A DNA stretch of 47,193 bases from Candidatus Poribacteria bacterium. GTDB taxonomy: Bacteria > Poribacteria > WGA-4E > GCA-2687025. The notes under the pieces are model-generated. The model saw nothing but the letters and a program-made list of their open reading frames with translations. It ran no database searches and was not told where the DNA came from. The translations under genes were made by a program, and so were the position numbers. Positions 7,860 through 17,296 of the stretch are shown one piece after another (within the stretch, counting starts at the first letter, position 1; the number at the start of each line of letters is the position of its first letter). The DNA is taken from the NCBI GenBank assembly GCA_018644665.1, contig JABGQA010000129.1, forward strand, positions 1 through 47,193. The letters are read 5' to 3'.

Positions 7860-7892
7860 TGAACCACGACCGCCGTGTGGGACGTATATAGT
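7860..7892 (+). promoter_or_regulatory. Putative recJ promoter with GTGGGACGTATATAG element
   Basis: GTGGGACGTATATAG at 7877-7891 matches 14 of 15 bases of an element just upstream of rplY (37510-37524). Here TGAACC (7860-7865) stands 17 bases before CGTATATA, resembling the TGAAC...CGT layout of ECF promoters. The sigma factor that reads it is not determined. The recJ ATG is at 7968. Confidence 0.35.
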
Positions 7893-7967
7893 CGACGTGT
7901 AGGTGGCGCGTGCACGCGCGCGTCCGCCGCTGGCGGTTGCTGCCGTCGGAAACCGTCGGAGCCCCAC

Positions 7968-10580
7968 ATGCAACACGCGGTCTGGCGCGCCCCATCCATC
8001 GACGTACGCGCCGTCGCCGAGCTTTGCGTCGTCGCGGGGGTGTCGCCCCTGCTCGCCCGCCTTCTGCATAACCGTGGGGTGACCCCCGACTCCGTCGACA
8101 GCTTCCTGCGCCCGTCTCTCGCCGACACGCACGACCCGTCTCTCCTCCCTGACATGGAGAAAGCCGTCGACCGCCTCCTGCGAGCAATCGACGCCGGGGA
8201 GAAGATCACGGTCTACGGCGACTACGATGTCGACGGCACGACGGCCACCGCCCTGCTTCTCGGTGTGCTACGGCGCGCGGGCGCCGAGGCGGACTTCTAC
8301 ATCCCGGATCGCGCCGAAGAAGGCTACGGGATGAACGAGCCGGCAATGCGCACGATACGCGAGCGCGGCGCCAGCGTGCTGCTCACGGTAGATTGCGGCA
8401 TCACTGCCCGCGACCCCATCGCCGCTGCCCACGCCATTGGTCTTGACGTCATCGTTACCGACCACCACGTCGTCGACCCCGAGCGGCTGCCGAACCCCGG
8501 GGATGCCGTGGCGCTCATCGACCCGCGTGTGGAGGGCTGCGACTACCCGTTCCCGGACCTCGCGGGCGTGGGACTCGCGTACAAGCTAGGCCAGGCTCTG
8601 CTGGCGGCCCGCGACGCCGACGCGCGACTTGACGACGAACTCGACCTCGTGGCGCTTGGCACCATCGCTGACGTCGCGCACCTGCGTGGCGAGAATCGCG
8701 CGCTGGCGAAGGCGGGGCTTGCCGTCATGTCCGGGCGGAAGCGGCCCGGCATCCGCGCACTGTGCGAAGTCGCGGGCGTGCCCGACGACGCGGACCTTGC
8801 CAGCTACCATGTCGGCTTCGTGCTCGGCCCAAGGATCAACGCGGCGGGAAGACTGGACCGCGCCCACGTCGTCGTGGAATTGCTGACGACCGACGACGAC
8901 GCCACGGCGCTAGAGATCGCCAACCAGCTAGACGAAGCCAACGCGGCGCGGCGGGACGTCGAGCGTCGCATCACCGACGACGCGACGAAGATAGTCGAGA
9001 CGGAACATGACCTCGACCGCGACCCGATGATTGTGGTGGCGAGGGAAGACTGGCATCCCGGTGTGGTTGGGATCGTGGCGTCTCGCCTCGTCGAGCGCTT
9101 CTGGCGCCCGACCATCGTGATCGGCCTCCAGGGCGACAAGGGAAAGGGGTCGGGTCGCAGCATTCCCGGCTTCCACATCCAGAACGCGCTCCTCGAGTGC
9201 GCGGACAAGATGACGACGTTCGGCGGTCACGCGGCCGCGGCCGGTCTGTCCATGGACGTCTCCGAGTTGCCGGCCCTACGCGAGCAACTCGTGTCGATAG
9301 CGCGTGAACGGTTGACTGCTGAGCATCTACAACGGGTGACCCAACTGGACGCGGTGCTGTCCCTGGGGAACATCGGCGCGACGGCTGTGGACGAACTGGA
9401 CCTGATGGAGCCGTTTGGCGAGGGCAATCCGGCGCCACGCTTCGGCTTCCGCGGCCTCAGCATCGCCGGAGAGCCGCGTCTGATGGGACAGGAACTGCAG
9501 CACCTGAGCGCGACGTTGACGGACGGACAGCACTCGACCCGGGTTGTCTCCTGGAACGACGCGGACAAGGCCGTGGCCCTCCGAACGCCCAACGCGACGG
9601 TGGATGTTGCCGGCCGGGTCGCGATCAATGAATATCGCGGCCGTCGCAACGTGCAAATCACTGTCAGCGACTGGCTTATCGACCCAGACTCCGAAGGCGT
9701 GGATGCCACGGTCTTCCCGCGACGCGACACGCCATCCGGCGTTAGAATTGTCGACAGCAGGAGGCGCGCCGAGAAGGCGCCGTACTTGGGACGCGTGCTG
9801 GCGCGCGGCGACCGGGCGCTGATATATGTGCGCGATGACAGGGCGCTCGCGCAGGCGCGGAAGCTGCTTGGCGATCTGGGGTACTCGGCGGCCGTGAGCT
9901 ACTGCGACAGTCGGGCGTCCGACGGCGATGTCGCGGAGGCGGTGCAGTCCTTGGGGCCGGACGGTGCGCGTGCGCTGGTGGCAACGCGACCCGTGACGCG
10001 GCACGCGACTCGCGAGGCGCTGGCGGGTGTGTCTCACGTTGTTTTCTGCCATCCGCCGGCCGACGATGCGGCGTTCCTGGAGGCGTCCGAGGCGGCGCTC
10101 CTGGCAGACGGACGCGTGTCGGACGGTGGCGACGATGAGACGCGGTACGTGCACCTCCTGTTCAACGAGCGCGACATTGATGTCGACATCGCGCGGGGGG
10201 CCGACACGACGCCGACGCAGGCGGGCCTGCGAGAACTCCACAGCGTCCTACGAGACCGGACGGACGGGTCGACACTGGACGACTGGCGCGAGGCGGCACG
10301 CCCGGAGCTTCAACCTGCGGTCGACACCGCCGCAGCGGTGTTCGCCGAACTCGAGGTCGTGGAGTGCGTGGACGGCGTGTTCGTTGCGCAGCAAGGCGAA
10401 CGGCGGCGGCTGGAGGAATCGGAGACCTACCGCGCCGCGCAGGTTGACGCTCGCGCGGGCGAGATGCAGGCCGAGCTGTGGCGCACGCGCACGCCGAGGG
10501 ACTACTGGGAAATGATGCTACGGCATCGCCGCGACACGATGGACGCTGACGGAAGCACCGCGGAGACGGGCGTCACATGA
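7968..10580 (+). CDS. recJ: Single-strand DNA exonuclease RecJ, long form
   Basis: 5'-3' single-strand DNA exonuclease acting in recombination and repair. Catalytic DHH-family motifs are present in order: DYDVDG (85-90), VDCG, Asp165-His166-His167, GPRINAAGRLD, then DHHA1 motifs KGKGSGRS and GGHAAAAG. The core with OB fold ends near residue 570. A further 300 residues follow, containing strands such as RALIYVRDD and HVVFCHPPADD that look Rossmann-like; Gram-positive RecJ also carries a C-terminal extension, but E. coli RecJ does not. I chose ATG 7968, which begins the typical N-terminus; the open frame extends 93 bases upstream without family similarity. Its stop overlaps the start of relA/spoT by 4 bases (ATGA). 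Confidence 0.93.
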   Translation: MQHAVWRAPSIDVRAVAELCVVAGVSPLLARLLHNRGVTPDSVDSFLRPSLADTHDPSLLPDMEKAVDRLLRAIDAGEKITVYGDYDVDGTTATALLLGVLRRAGAEADFYIPDRAEEGYGMNEPAMRTIRERGASVLLTVDCGITARDPIAAAHAIGLDVIVTDHHVVDPERLPNPGDAVALIDPRVEGCDYPFPDLAGVGLAYKLGQALLAARDADARLDDELDLVALGTIADVAHLRGENRALAKAGLAVMSGRKRPGIRALCEVAGVPDDADLASYHVGFVLGPRINAAGRLDRAHVVVELLTTDDDATALEIANQLDEANAARRDVERRITDDATKIVETEHDLDRDPMIVVAREDWHPGVVGIVASRLVERFWRPTIVIGLQGDKGKGSGRSIPGFHIQNALLECADKMTTFGGHAAAAGLSMDVSELPALREQLVSIARERLTAEHLQRVTQLDAVLSLGNIGATAVDELDLMEPFGEGNPAPRFGFRGLSIAGEPRLMGQELQHLSATLTDGQHSTRVVSWNDADKAVALRTPNATVDVAGRVAINEYRGRRNVQITVSDWLIDPDSEGVDATVFPRRDTPSGVRIVDSRRRAEKAPYLGRVLARGDRALIYVRDDRALAQARKLLGDLGYSAAVSYCDSRASDGDVAEAVQSLGPDGARALVATRPVTRHATREALAGVSHVVFCHPPADDAAFLEASEAALLADGRVSDGGDDETRYVHLLFNERDIDVDIARGADTTPTQAGLRELHSVLRDRTDGSTLDDWREAARPELQPAVDTAAAVFAELEVVECVDGVFVAQQGERRRLEESETYRAAQVDARAGEMQAELWRTRTPRDYWEMMLRHRRDTMDADGSTAETGVT

Positions 10581-12730
10581 GCTTCGATGAGCTAGTCGAC
10601 ATAGTCCGAAGCCACCGGCCGAGCCTGGACAAGGACGACACGGCCCTGCTCCGCTCCGCGTACGATCTCGCAGAGGAGCGGCATGCGGGGCAGGAGCGGC
10701 GGTCCAAGTGTCCCTTCTTCGTGCATCCATACGAGGTTGCCTGCCACCTCGCGAACATGCCTATGGACGTGCCGACCGTCTGCTCAGGGCTTCTACACGA
10801 CATCCTGGAGGACACGGACACGTCCGCTGACGAGCTAGACGGGTTGTTCGGCGAGGCCATCACGCGGATCGTCGAGGGCGTCACGAAGCTGACCTGGATG
10901 GGCCGGAAGGGCATCCAACGGTTCGAGGAGCGGCAGGCGGAGAACTATCGCCAGATGGTGCTGGGGATGACCCGCGATGTCCGCGTCATCATAGTGAAGT
11001 TGGCGGACCGTCTCCACAACATGGAGACGATCCAGTTCATGCCTCCCGTGCAGCAGAGGCGCATTGCGACCGAGACTCGGGAGATCTACGCGCCGCTCGC
11101 CGGGCGCTTCGGCATCCACCAGATGCGGAACGAACTGGAAGATCTCGCGTTCAAGACGCTGGACCCGGAGGCGTACCGGGAAATCGCGCAAATGGTGCGC
11201 GCCAAGCGTGAGGAACGCGAGAAGTATACCGAGGAGGTGATCCCGCTCCTCCAGCAGCAGTTGGAGAAGAGCGGTCTGAAGTCGGTCGAGGTGACGGGGC
11301 GGCCGAAGCACCTTTACAGCATCTACCGCAAGATCCACGTGCGGGGAGTGCCGTTCGAGCACATCGACGATCTCATTGCCTTCCGCGTGCTGGTCGATGA
11401 GCAGCCCGACTGCTACACGGCGGTGGGCGCGATCCACGCCGCGTGGACGCCAGTTCCCGGTCGGTTCAACGACTACATCGCCAACGAGAAGTCAAACGGG
11501 TACAAGTCGCTGCACACGAGCGTCTTCGACCGTGGGCGCCCGATCGAGATCCAGATCCGCACGCACGCGATGGACGCGGTGTGCGAGCGGGGGGTGGCGT
11601 CGCACTGGGCATACAAGACTCCAGACAAAGACGAGAAGTCGGCCCGCGGGCGGGGGTGGATCGACAAGTACGCCGTACTCCGCGACGTGCTCGACGAGAT
11701 ACAGGACGTCCGCAACGACAGCGAGTTCCTACAGTCGATGCGCGGCGAGCTGTTCGACGACGAGATACACGTGTTCACGCCAAAAGGCGACGTCAAGCGA
11801 CTCCGCGCGGGCGCCACGCCGCTGGACTTCGCCTTCGCCGTCCATACCGAGGTGGGGTTGTCCACCGTCGGCGCCCGCGTGAACGGCCGGATCGTGTTGG
11901 TGAAGTCGGCGCTCACCACAGGCGACGTTGTCGAAATCCTCACCGATTCAGATGCCAAGCCCAGTCGTGACTGGCTTCGGCATGTCAAGACGCCGCGCGC
12001 GCGTAACAAGATCAAGCATTGGTTCCGCGAACAGGAGTTCGAGCAGAACGTCAGCGTCGGTCGCCAGCTCATCGCAACGGAACTGCGGCAGCACGGTCTC
12101 ACGTCGAAGGGGCTGTTGACACCAGAGCGCCTCGCCGCGCTCGCGGAAGAACTGGAGGCGGAGTCCCCGGACGCGTTACTCGCGGACGTCGGCGCCGGGC
12201 AGGTATCGGCACAGCGCGTGTACCACCTCCTCGCCCCGGTCGAGCACCAAGAGGCGGAACCTGAGCCCGCGAAGCCGCTCCCTGCGCAGATGATCGACGC
12301 CCGTCTCGACGGCATCGAGCATACGGTCATGCGCGTCGCCAAGTGCTGCGCGCCGCTCCCCGGGGACAGCGTCGTCGGCTACGTCACTCGCGGGCGCGGC
12401 GTGACCGTGCACATGCGGGACTGCCCGCGTATAGCCGGCGAATTCGAGCGGATCGTGACCATCGAATGGACGGCGTCCGGCCGCGAGATGTTCCCAACGG
12501 AAATCGTCATCGAGAGCAACGACCGCAACGGGTTGGTGCGGGACATCAGTGACGCGATTGCGGCGATGGGGCTGAGCATCGTCTCCGGTGAGGTGCGCAC
12601 CCCAGACGCCTTTACCGCACTGCACCATTGGACGATCAAGGTGGCGGACGCCCAACAGCTCGAGGCGCTACGAGCGACGCTGTCGCGCGTGCGTGGCGTC
12701 CGCCGCGTGTCGCGCCGCCGCTGTGGCTAG
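10577..12730 (+). CDS. Bifunctional (p)ppGpp synthetase/hydrolase RelA/SpoT
   Basis: Rel-type stringent-response enzyme of 717 residues. The hydrolase HD domain looks active: His50, His74-Asp75, Glu78-Asp79 and Asp144 (KLADRLHNM) correspond to the metal- and substrate-binding residues. The synthetase domain has RPKHLYSIYRK and the substrate loop EKSNGYKSLHTSVF. A TGS domain (HVFTPKGDVKRLRAGATPLDF region) starts near 396, a zinc-finger-like segment has CCAPLPGD, and an ACT domain ends the chain. Since both catalytic sites seem intact and it is the only Rel gene in the window, a bifunctional enzyme is the best call. ATG 10577 overlaps the recJ stop, and recG follows 26 bases later, giving a recJ-rel-recG operon. 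Confidence 0.95.
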   Translation: MSFDELVDIVRSHRPSLDKDDTALLRSAYDLAEERHAGQERRSKCPFFVHPYEVACHLANMPMDVPTVCSGLLHDILEDTDTSADELDGLFGEAITRIVEGVTKLTWMGRKGIQRFEERQAENYRQMVLGMTRDVRVIIVKLADRLHNMETIQFMPPVQQRRIATETREIYAPLAGRFGIHQMRNELEDLAFKTLDPEAYREIAQMVRAKREEREKYTEEVIPLLQQQLEKSGLKSVEVTGRPKHLYSIYRKIHVRGVPFEHIDDLIAFRVLVDEQPDCYTAVGAIHAAWTPVPGRFNDYIANEKSNGYKSLHTSVFDRGRPIEIQIRTHAMDAVCERGVASHWAYKTPDKDEKSARGRGWIDKYAVLRDVLDEIQDVRNDSEFLQSMRGELFDDEIHVFTPKGDVKRLRAGATPLDFAFAVHTEVGLSTVGARVNGRIVLVKSALTTGDVVEILTDSDAKPSRDWLRHVKTPRARNKIKHWFREQEFEQNVSVGRQLIATELRQHGLTSKGLLTPERLAALAEELEAESPDALLADVGAGQVSAQRVYHLLAPVEHQEAEPEPAKPLPAQMIDARLDGIEHTVMRVAKCCAPLPGDSVVGYVTRGRGVTVHMRDCPRIAGEFERIVTIEWTASGREMFPTEIVIESNDRNGLVRDISDAIAAMGLSIVSGEVRTPDAFTALHHWTIKVADAQQLEALRATLSRVRGVRRVSRRRCG

Positions 12731-12756
12731 CGCCCCGCCAGTGGCACGAGGCCGCC

Positions 12757-14991
12757 ATGCTGTACGATGAGCGCCAAGGCGAGTTCGACCTCCCCGGAGA
12801 GGACTCCCCATGGGCGGATTCTGGCGAGGACGACCTGCCGCCGGTTCCCGAAGTCTCGATCTCCTACCCGCCCGCGGATCTTGACATAGAACGTCTTGCC
12901 GGCGCCGACGCGCCCATCACGTCGGTAGCGCGTATCTCCGAGAAGCGGGTCGAGCTCCTGCGCAAGCTCGGCGTCACGACTCTTGGCGATTGCCTGGAGA
13001 ACTACCCCCGCGACTACCTCGACCGCACGCGCATGACCCGGATCGGGAGCGCAGGAGCGGCGGACGACGCTGAAACTGTGCAGGGCCGCGTCGTGCGGCA
13101 CGTCGACGTCCCTGTCCGTCGCGCGAAGGCGCCGAAGGTCACCAAGGTGATCATCTACGACGGCACGGCGCTGGCGGCCCTGGTCGGCTTCGGCAGACGC
13201 GCCGGCTACCTCAAGGTGTCGCTGCACGTCGATGACGTCGTCGTCGTGACCGGCAAGTTCAAGCGCTCGCAGCGAGGCGAAGCCAGAATCGAGGCGACGA
13301 CCTTCGAGTACGAAGTGCTGTCGGACGAGGACGCCGAATTAGTGCACACCGGCCGTCTCGTACCTGTCTACCGCCTCACGGCAGACATGCCGCAGCGCGC
13401 GCTCAGGACGTTCATGGCGCGCGTAGCCAACGCCCATGGCCCCAACGTGCCGGAGGCGTTGCCCGAGGACCTGCGACGCCGCCGAGGTCTCATGCACCGG
13501 CCGCAGGCGATCCGGCAGATCCATCTGCCTGAGTCGTCGGAGGCGCTTCGCCTTGCGCGCGAGCGCCTGGTCTTCGAGGAGTTCTTCCTGCTCCAGCTCG
13601 GGTTGCTGCTCAGGAAGGAGAGCAACGAGGCGGCGCAGCCAGGCATCGCGTTCCGCACCGACGGCGACAAGGCCAACCGCCTGCGCGCGGCCCTGCCGTT
13701 CCAACTCACGGCAGCGCAGGAATCCTCGCTCGCCGAAATCGAGGCGGACATGCGGCGCGACGCGCCCATGAGCCGTCTGCTGCAGGGTGATGTCGGGTCT
13801 GGCAAGACCATCGTCGCGGGGATTGCGCTGACGCACGCCGTGGAGAACGGCCTTCAGGGCGCGATCATGGCGCCGACGGAGATCCTGGCCGAGCAGCACT
13901 ACCGAACGCTGTCGACGCTCTTCGAGTCAATGGACATTCGAGCGGTACTGGTCAAGGGCGACATGCCGGCGGCGGCCCGCCGTGAGGCGACGGAGATGAT
14001 CGCGAGCGGAGAGGCAGACGTCGTGGTCGGCACGCATGCGCTGATCCAAGACTCCGTGGAGTTCGCCGATCTAGGCTTTGTCGTCACCGACGAGCAGCAC
14101 CGGTTTGGCGTCATGCAACGCGCTACGCTCCGGTCGAAGGGGCATGCCGTGGACACGCTCGTGATGACCGCGACGCCGATCCCGCGAACTCTGGCGTTGA
14201 CGGCGTACGGGGACCTGACGCTGAGCGTGATCGACGAGCTGCCCCCCGGTCGGAAGCCGATCGTGACCAAGCAGTTCACCGATAGCGGTCGGGACCACCT
14301 CTACCGGTTCGTGGAGAGTCAGCTCAAGAAGGGCCGCCAGACGTACGTCATCTATCCGCTCATCGAGGAGTCGGAGAAGCTCGAGGACATCCAGGCCGCC
14401 GTCGAGGGACATGAGCAGTTGTCTCTCCGGTTCGCCGATTGGCGAGTCGGACTCCTGCACGGGCGACTGCGTGGTGATGAGAAGTCCGACATCATGCAGC
14501 GATTCCACAGACACGAGATCGACGTGCTCGTGTCCACGACCGTCATCGAGGTCGGCGTTGACGTGCCGAACGCCAACGTCATGGTCATCGAGCACGCCGA
14601 CCGGTTCGGGTTGGCGCAGTTGCATCAGTTGCGCGGCCGCGTGGGTCGGGGTGAGCATGAGTCGTACTGCGCGCTGGTCGGCTGGCCGAAGTCCGACGAC
14701 GCGCGTCGACGCCTCGACGTGATGGCCGCGACCACGGATGGCTTCGTGATCGCCGAGGAAGACCTGAAGATCCGGGGCCCGGGTGAGATTCTCGGCACGC
14801 GACAAGCAGGTCTGCCGGACCTGAAGCTCGCGAGCCTGGTGACCGATATACGCGTGCTCGAAGCGGCGAGAGAGGACGCCAGCGCCCTCGTACTGGCGGA
14901 CCCGGCCCTGGCCTCTCCGTCGCATGCCCTGTTGCGAGAGACCGTCCTCCGCGCCTGGGGTGGCAAGCTACGCCTCGCCTCAGTCGGCTGA
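12757..14991 (+). CDS. recG: ATP-dependent DNA helicase RecG
   Basis: Branch-migrating helicase that remodels stalled forks and Holliday junctions. In 744 residues: a wedge/OB domain (about 60-220) after a short acidic N-terminus; helicase domain 1 with Walker A GDVGSGKT (344-351) and DEQH box (445-448) in VVTDEQHRFGVMQR; then TATPIPRTLALTAYGDL; domain 2 with TTVIEVGVDVPNA and QLRGRVGRG; and the C-terminal motif EEDLKIRGPGEILGTRQAG. These are all RecG hallmarks. I chose ATG 12757, with CGAGG shortly upstream and after the end of relA/spoT; an earlier in-frame ATG at 12628 would lie deep inside the preceding gene and add residues unlike RecG. Confidence 0.95.
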   Translation: MLYDERQGEFDLPGEDSPWADSGEDDLPPVPEVSISYPPADLDIERLAGADAPITSVARISEKRVELLRKLGVTTLGDCLENYPRDYLDRTRMTRIGSAGAADDAETVQGRVVRHVDVPVRRAKAPKVTKVIIYDGTALAALVGFGRRAGYLKVSLHVDDVVVVTGKFKRSQRGEARIEATTFEYEVLSDEDAELVHTGRLVPVYRLTADMPQRALRTFMARVANAHGPNVPEALPEDLRRRRGLMHRPQAIRQIHLPESSEALRLARERLVFEEFFLLQLGLLLRKESNEAAQPGIAFRTDGDKANRLRAALPFQLTAAQESSLAEIEADMRRDAPMSRLLQGDVGSGKTIVAGIALTHAVENGLQGAIMAPTEILAEQHYRTLSTLFESMDIRAVLVKGDMPAAARREATEMIASGEADVVVGTHALIQDSVEFADLGFVVTDEQHRFGVMQRATLRSKGHAVDTLVMTATPIPRTLALTAYGDLTLSVIDELPPGRKPIVTKQFTDSGRDHLYRFVESQLKKGRQTYVIYPLIEESEKLEDIQAAVEGHEQLSLRFADWRVGLLHGRLRGDEKSDIMQRFHRHEIDVLVSTTVIEVGVDVPNANVMVIEHADRFGLAQLHQLRGRVGRGEHESYCALVGWPKSDDARRRLDVMAATTDGFVIAEEDLKIRGPGEILGTRQAGLPDLKLASLVTDIRVLEAAREDASALVLADPALASPSHALLRETVLRAWGGKLRLASVG

Positions 14992-15017
14992 ACGAGACCA
15001 CATGACAGGAGATGAGA

Positions 15018-15938
15018 ATGCGGACGTTGCGGCTCGACCAACTGGACAGAGACGTGTCGCGGCTATGCCTGGGAACGATGGTCTTCACGCGCGCGCCACG
15101 CGAACTCACGTTCGACATGCTAGATCTGTTCGTCGCGAGCGGCGGGAACCTGTTGGACACCGCCGAAGTGTATGGCTCGGAGCCGGCCATCGCCGACTGG
15201 CTTGAAGCGCGCGACAACCGCGAGTCGATAATCGTCCTGGACAAGGCATGTCACGAACTCGTCGACATCACTGTCGACGGTATCCGACGCGGTATCGCCA
15301 CGAACCTCGAACGCCTGCGTTGCGACTACATCGACATATGGATGCTGCACAGGGACGACCCAACCAAGCCGGTCGAGGTCGTGGTGGAAACGGCGAACGA
15401 AGAGATCGCTGCAGGGCGGATCAGATCCTACGGCGGGTCCAACTGGTCGACGGCGCGGTTGCAGGAGCTCAACGAATACGCGGACTCGCGCGGCCTGATC
15501 GGCATGATAGGGTCCAGCGAGCACCTCAGCCTGGCGACGCCCAAAGCGGAGCGGTGGGCCGGCGTGCGCTGGATCGACGACGACGACCTCGCATGGCGCG
15601 AGTCCTCCGGCTTCCCGCTCTTCCCGTGGTCAGCGCAGGCGGGCGGCTTCTTTAGCGGGCGATTCCGGCCGGACGACGAGTCCGACACGGAGATGGTCCG
15701 CATCTACTACTCGGACTTGAACTTCGGGAGGCTCGCCAGGGCGGAGGAACTGGCCGCCGAACGCGGGGCCAGCTCTATCCAGATCGCCCTTGCGTACGTG
15801 CTGGCACAGTCGTTCCCGACGTTTCCGCTAGTCGGGCCGGCGAGCATGCCGGAACTGGAGGTGTGCATCGAGGCCGAGAAGATCGACCTCAGCGATGCCG
15901 AGGCCCAGTGGCTGGCGATGCGGACCGACGCCCGCTAG
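15018..15938 (+). CDS. Aldo/keto reductase
   Basis: NADPH-dependent carbonyl reductase of the AKR superfamily, 306 residues, TIM-barrel. The catalytic tetrad is visible: Asp in LLDTAEVYG, Tyr in the same motif, Lys in IVLDKAC and His in WMLHRDDP. The cofactor segment is represented by YGGSNWS and the C-terminal SSIQIALAYVLAQ with PLVGPASMPEL. The substrate is unknown. AGGAG at 15007-15011 is well spaced from ATG 15018; an ATG at 15012 would be too close to it. It follows recG by 26 bases and ends 4 bases before the convergent hemA stop. Confidence 0.9.
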   Translation: MRTLRLDQLDRDVSRLCLGTMVFTRAPRELTFDMLDLFVASGGNLLDTAEVYGSEPAIADWLEARDNRESIIVLDKACHELVDITVDGIRRGIATNLERLRCDYIDIWMLHRDDPTKPVEVVVETANEEIAAGRIRSYGGSNWSTARLQELNEYADSRGLIGMIGSSEHLSLATPKAERWAGVRWIDDDDLAWRESSGFPLFPWSAQAGGFFSGRFRPDDESDTEMVRIYYSDLNFGRLARAEELAAERGASSIQIALAYVLAQSFPTFPLVGPASMPELEVCIEAEKIDLSDAEAQWLAMRTDAR

Positions 15939-15952
15939 CGCCCTAGTCCGCA
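15919..15952. terminator. Hairpin at the convergent aldo/keto reductase-hemA junction
   Basis: TGCGGAC (15919-15925) and GTCCGCA (15946-15952) can pair over a 20-base loop that holds the stop codon of the upstream gene and reaches into the hemA stop. No T-run follows on either strand, so a factor-independent terminator is only a possibility. Confidence 0.3.
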
Positions 15953-17229
15953 GCTTCGCGGTGATGCCAGGCGTGCTTCGGAGCTGCGGCGCCCCGCAAC
16001 GAGAACATCCCGGCCATCGCGTCGAGGCGCTCGCGGTCGCGGTCGTCCCTGAGATCCAGGGACTTCATGCTCAGCGTCGCGTCGTGAAGCAGTTTCCCAA
16101 GCAGCCTGCGGGAGACCTCATCCAGAGCGGCGAGTTCAGCGTCCGTCGAGTCGGCGGCTGCCCGCGTCATCTCGACCATCCGCGTGTGCTCGAACGTCCG
16201 CCGGAAGTCCTTGACCATCTGCGTCAGTGGCCGCGAGCAGTGCCACGCCGCCAACGCGTGGACCTCACGCCGGACCATGGCGTCCGCGATGGGAGCCTGG
16301 GCACGGCGCCGCGCGAGACCTTCCTCGATCCTGCGCTCCAGGTCGTCGATGGCGTGCAACGACACGCCCGGAAGGTCGCCAACGTCGGCGGCGATGTTCC
16401 GAGGGTGCGCCAGATCGACCATGGCGACTCGCCGACTGATGTCAGGCGCCGTATCGCGCGTCACCAAGGGCGTGGGACACGCCGTCGCCGTCACGAGTGC
16501 GTCGGCCTCGCCGAGATTGCGACCGAGGTCGCCGATATGCACGGGTTCCGCCCCGTACTGGGCCGCGAATTCCTCCGCGCGCGCGACAGTCCGGCTGACG
16601 ACCGATAGCCGCGCGAGGCCCGCGGACGAGAGGTACTTCACCATCTGCGCCGCGATTTCGCCCGTGCCGAGCAGCACCGCGTGTTTACCGGTCAGCGTCC
16701 CGAGTTCCGCGACGAGCGTCTGGTGGGCAGCCGACGCCAACGACACCGACCCCGCGCCGATCCCCGTCTCGGTCCTGACGCGTTTGGCGACACGGAAGCA
16801 GCGCTGGAAGACCTCGTTGAAGAACGCGCCGGTGCTTCCCGCTTCGCGAGCAAGATCCCACGCCTGACGTACCTGCCCGAGTATCTCCGGTTCGCCGAGC
16901 ACCATGGAGTCCAGACCGGCCGCAACACGCAGAAGGTGCTCCACCGCATCACCGTAGCCGGCTTCGTACCAATGCTCGTCGTCTACGCCTTCCGAATCGG
17001 GAACCAACTCCGCGATCACGTCACGTGTGACCGCCGCCAACCGATCCGGCCCGGCTCCGGCGACGTAGAATTCCGTGCGATTACAGGTCGCGAGAATGAC
17101 GGCTTCGGGTATGCCGGCGGAGGAGAGCGCGGCCAGGACACGACGCTTCGTGTCGGGACTGAGGGCCAGCTTCTCCCGCACGGAAGCGGGAGCCGTCTTG
17201 TGGTTCAGTCCGCGTAGATAACAGTGCAT
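15943..17229 (-). CDS. hemA: Glutamyl-tRNA reductase HemA
   Basis: First committed enzyme of the C5 tetrapyrrole pathway: reduces glutamyl-tRNA(Glu) to glutamate-1-semialdehyde using NADPH. The 428-residue protein has the catalytic domain with GLNHKTAPASVREKLA (7-22) and nucleophile Cys49 in ILATCNRTEFY, the signature LGEPEILGQVRQAW, the NADPH domain (HAVLLGTGEIAAQM) and the C-terminal helical dimerisation domain. ATG 17229. No other haem gene is adjacent; the gene upstream on the same strand is a methyltransferase, 67 bases away. The product would feed haem to the cytochromes encoded at 3-6 kb. Confidence 0.95.
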   Translation of the reverse strand: MHCYLRGLNHKTAPASVREKLALSPDTKRRVLAALSSAGIPEAVILATCNRTEFYVAGAGPDRLAAVTRDVIAELVPDSEGVDDEHWYEAGYGDAVEHLLRVAAGLDSMVLGEPEILGQVRQAWDLAREAGSTGAFFNEVFQRCFRVAKRVRTETGIGAGSVSLASAAHQTLVAELGTLTGKHAVLLGTGEIAAQMVKYLSSAGLARLSVVSRTVARAEEFAAQYGAEPVHIGDLGRNLGEADALVTATACPTPLVTRDTAPDISRRVAMVDLAHPRNIAADVGDLPGVSLHAIDDLERRIEEGLARRRAQAPIADAMVRREVHALAAWHCSRPLTQMVKDFRRTFEHTRMVEMTRAAADSTDAELAALDEVSRRLLGKLLHDATLSMKSLDLRDDRDRERLDAMAGMFSLRGAAAPKHAWHHREAAD

Positions 17230-17296
17230 AGGGCATATTCCAGAACCACCCTATTGATAGACGCCGGAGCGGCGGGCCGCAAGGTTACGCGGCGTC

